Below, piece by piece: positions 61,677 through 64,000 of a stretch of DNA of 64,000 nucleotides. The notes beneath the pieces were generated by a model, which did no database searches, was not told where the DNA came from, and saw only the letters and a list, made by a program, of their open reading frames with translations. The stretch is from Clostridia bacterium (GTDB taxonomy: Bacteria > Bacillota > Clostridia > Christensenellales > Borkfalkiaceae), in assembly GCA_017558105.1 (NCBI GenBank), contig JAFYWI010000001.1, forward strand, positions 124,001-188,000. The letters are read 5' to 3'. A program made the position numbers and the translations under genes. Each line of letters starts with the position of its first letter. Position 1 is the first letter of the stretch.

Positions 61677-64000
61677 TTATTTTGCCTCTAACCAGTTTTT
61701 GCCACTGCCTACTTCTACCGTTAGTTTAACAGAAAGGTCTACAACCCCTTGCATTTCGCTAACTAAAATTTCTTCTATCCTTTCCCTTTCGTCTTCAAAG
61801 GCATCAATAATTAGTTCGTCGTGGATAGATAGAATTAGTTGAGATTTTAAGTTTTCTTTTTTTAGCCTATTATAAACGTTTATCATAGCCACTTTAATAA
61901 TATCTGCACTACTGCCTTGAAGTGGCATGTTCATTGCAATTCTATCTCCCATTTGCCTAACGTTATGAAGTGGAGAATTAAATTCGTTAATAACGCGTTT
62001 TCTGCCAAATAAGGTAACGGCATAGCCGTTAGTTCTGGCGTCAAAAACGTTATTATCCATATATTTTTTAACTTCTGGGTATTCTTTAAAGTAAGAATTA
62101 ATATAATCTCTTGCTTCAGATACGGAAATCTTTAGGCTTTTAGAAAGCCCGTATTCGCTCATGCCGTAAATTATGCCAAAGTTTACTGCTTTTGCGTGCC
62201 TACGCATTTTTGAAGTAACTTCTTCTAACTTTACCTTAAACACCTTAGAAGCCGTTAAAGAGTGAATATCTTTACCATTGTTAAAAGCATCTATTAAAGG
62301 CTTGCAATTAGAAAATATTGCCAATAACCTTAATTCTATTTGGGAATAATCTGCACCAATAATTAACCTATCTTCATTTCTTGGAACGAAAAATTTGCGT
62401 AGTTTACTACCTTGTTCATCTCTAATAGGAATATTTTGTAGGTTAGGTTCTTTGCTTGAAAGCCTACCCGTTGCCGTTGTGGTTTGGTTAAACGAAGTGT
62501 GTATTAGCCCCGTTTTTTTATCTATTAACGGCTTAAACCCTTCTATATAAGTAGAGTAAATTTTTTGCAAGTGCCTATATTCTAAAATTAACGGAATTAT
62601 TGGGTGGGCTTCATATAAACTTTCTAAAACTTCATACGAAGTAGAATACCCCGTTTTAGTTTTTTTGCCCTTACCTACTTTAAGTTTTTCAAACAATACT
62701 TCGCCAAGTTGTTTTGGTGAATTTACGTTTAAGGTTTCTATGCCTGCAAACTCTTTAATTTGCTTGTCTAATAGGGCAAGTTTGCTTTCGTATTCTTTGC
62801 CAAGTTCACTTAGGCTTTTTTCATCTACCTTAAAGCCTGCTTTTTCCATTTCAAACAACACGTCGCTTAAAGGTAGTTCTATTTCTTTATAAATAGATTT
62901 TTCTTTTTCATCTGCCTTGTTATATAGCCTATTAAACAATACACGTTGCGCAAAGGCTTTTGGTCTTTCTGCTAATTCGTTTCTATATAGCACTTTTTCT
63001 AAATCTTCGTCTTCGCCAGCAAAATCTACTAAATATTTTAGTAAAGATAAATCTTGGTAGTTTGCTTTTAGTTCGATATCAAAATTGTTTAATAAATAAT
63101 GTTTAATGCTTTTTGCGTTATATAAAACTAAATTATATTCTTTTGCAAATAGATTTTTAATTTTGTTAAAGCAAACGGCTGGTAAAACACCTTCGTCAAA
63201 AATATTTTGGCAAAGTTTAATTATATATTCGGTATTGCTTAAAATATCGTAAACACAAACTTGGTTTTCTAATAAAACAATACTTAAATTTTTAGAAAGG
63301 TTATTTAAATTAAAACTTTCTAAATCTTCTACTAAAACTAAATTGCAAGTTAAAAGTTCTTCTGTTTTTTCTTCCTTTATTTCCGTTTTATCAGTATTTT
63401 CAAATAGTTCTTGCCTTTTAACTATGCTTTTGAATTCTAACTCGGTAAAAAATTGTTTAACTTCTTGTGAAAACGGGGTTGAAATACGCATTTTTTCTAA
63501 ATCAACTTCTATTTCGCACTCAGTATTTATGGTTGCAAGTTTATAAGAAAGGTATGCGCTATCTTTGCCGTTTTCTATTTTTTCTTTTAATTTTCCTTTT
63601 AATTCTAACGTATGTGCATATATTTCATTTAAACTGCCATAAGTTTGAATTAACGTTTTAGCCGTTTTTTCGCCTATGCCGGCTATTCCGGGGATATTAT
63701 CGGAAGAGTCGCCCATAAGCGACTTTAAGTCTATAATTTGTTTTGGGGTTATACCCGTTTTTTCGGTAAAATTTTTGTGGTTATATTCTTCTATATCGGT
63801 AATGCCACGCCTTGTAAAATAAACGGTGGTGTTTTCATCTACTAGTTGAAAAGAATCTTTATCGCCAGTGTAAATAAAAGTTTCTACGTCGGTTGCCTTT
63901 GCAATAGTGCCAATAATATCGTCTGCTTCAATGCCAGCCTTTTCGGTAATGTAAACGCCCATTTTGGTTAAAACTTCTTTTAGAAGTGGAATTTGTGGGC
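61677..64000 (-). CDS. polA: DNA polymerase I, 5' end outside the window
   Basis: The gene runs past the right edge; the frame stays open to the last base (PQIPLLKEVLTKMGVYI), so the visible part is about 774 residues. It contains most of the 5'-3' exonuclease (IEADDIIGTIAKA, TGDKDSFQLV, LMGDSSDNIPGIAGIGEKTA), a central region where the 3'-5' exonuclease acidic motifs are not evident, and the polymerase domain: motif A ADYSQIELRLLA, motif B RRHAKAVNFGIIYGMSEYG, motif C LSIHDELIID. Loss of proofreading residues is common in Firmicutes PolA. Used in repair and Okazaki fragment processing. Confidence 0.96.
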   Translation of the reverse strand, partial: PQIPLLKEVLTKMGVYITEKAGIEADDIIGTIAKATDVETFIYTGDKDSFQLVDENTTVYFTRRGITDIEEYNHKNFTEKTGITPKQIIDLKSLMGDSSDNIPGIAGIGEKTAKTLIQTYGSLNEIYAHTLELKGKLKEKIENGKDSAYLSYKLATINTECEIEVDLEKMRISTPFSQEVKQFFTELEFKSIVKRQELFENTDKTEIKEEKTEELLTCNLVLVEDLESFNLNNLSKNLSIVLLENQVCVYDILSNTEYIIKLCQNIFDEGVLPAVCFNKIKNLFAKEYNLVLYNAKSIKHYLLNNFDIELKANYQDLSLLKYLVDFAGEDEDLEKVLYRNELAERPKAFAQRVLFNRLYNKADEKEKSIYKEIELPLSDVLFEMEKAGFKVDEKSLSELGKEYESKLALLDKQIKEFAGIETLNVNSPKQLGEVLFEKLKVGKGKKTKTGYSTSYEVLESLYEAHPIIPLILEYRHLQKIYSTYIEGFKPLIDKKTGLIHTSFNQTTTATGRLSSKEPNLQNIPIRDEQGSKLRKFFVPRNEDRLIIGADYSQIELRLLAIFSNCKPLIDAFNNGKDIHSLTASKVFKVKLEEVTSKMRRHAKAVNFGIIYGMSEYGLSKSLKISVSEARDYINSYFKEYPEVKKYMDNNVFDARTNGYAVTLFGRKRVINEFNSPLHNVRQMGDRIAMNMPLQGSSADIIKVAMINVYNRLKKENLKSQLILSIHDELIIDAFEDERERIEEILVSEMQGVVDLSVKLTVEVGSGKNWLEAK

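Overview
The window is about 64 kb of a low-GC, anaerobic, Gram-positive-type chromosome. The gene set points to an uncultured member of the Clostridia; a gut lineage such as Christensenellales is only a guess. Evidence for this includes the ruvCAB-queA-tgt-yajC order, an infC-rpmI-rplT operon with a leader, HrcA/CIRCE heat-shock control, an archaeal-type aspartyl-tRNA synthetase, a class III ribonucleotide reductase, a PerR/reverse-rubrerythrin pair, BspA-like leucine-rich lipoproteins and strongly A/T-ending codons. No species call is possible from sequence reading alone.

Layout. 1-14.5 kb is mostly a minus-strand housekeeping block: a capsule-type sugar dehydratase fragment, an M29 aminopeptidase (plus strand), yajC/tgt/queA/ruvBAC, an HtrA-like lipoprotein, yebC, a SpoU methyltransferase, rplT-rpmI-infC, a membrane-anchored tandem YegP protein and DegV. 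14.7-24.3 kb holds the AspRS gene, groESL with CIRCE, a MacB-like ABC transporter fused to its permease, htpG, hsp20 with two overlapping CIRCE elements, and a RimK-like ATP-grasp. 24.3-28.9 kb has a compact transcription unit with three Shine-Dalgarno repeats spaced exactly 54 nt apart, a DUF6809-like/XRE divergent pair, and an nrdD-glutaredoxin fusion coupled to a TrxB-like reductase under a probable NrdR operator.

29.2-40.7 kb is an accessory island starting at tRNA-Ser(GGA). It carries a large serine recombinase, an HUH replication initiator, an origin-like region with big cruciforms, a structured RNA with its own promoter and terminator, and a three-gene operon whose first and last products end in HEPN-type Rx4H motifs. 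Further HEPN-like or membrane-tethered small proteins and a BspA-like lipoprotein follow. Partial copies of the tRNA 3' end recur through the island. 40.8-47.9 kb returns to core genes: a YwaF-like membrane protein, YwlG family, MFS, a TRIC channel under a glycine riboswitch, AzlCD, PlsC and VanW. 48.0-52.2 kb is a second accessory island at tRNA-Ser(GCT), again with tRNA-tail copies, a BspA-like lipoprotein, a cupin, divergent XRE genes, and a second copy of the structured RNA. 52.4-64 kb holds a ferritin-like protein, transporters, a small XRE/lipoprotein/SHOCT cluster, a sugar isomerase-like protein, rubrerythrin-PerR, coaE and the 3' part of polA.

The most interesting candidate is the structured RNA present in both tRNA-Ser islands (about 33525-33735 plus, 50707-50912 minus). 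Its outer stems differ in sequence but stay paired, while one internal hairpin and the 3' tail are nearly identical, and each copy has its own consensus promoter and terminator. Beside it sit the HEPN operon and the tRNA-tail cassette arrangement, which together look like a mobile defence or addiction module. These functional ideas are inference; the sequence facts are given entry by entry.
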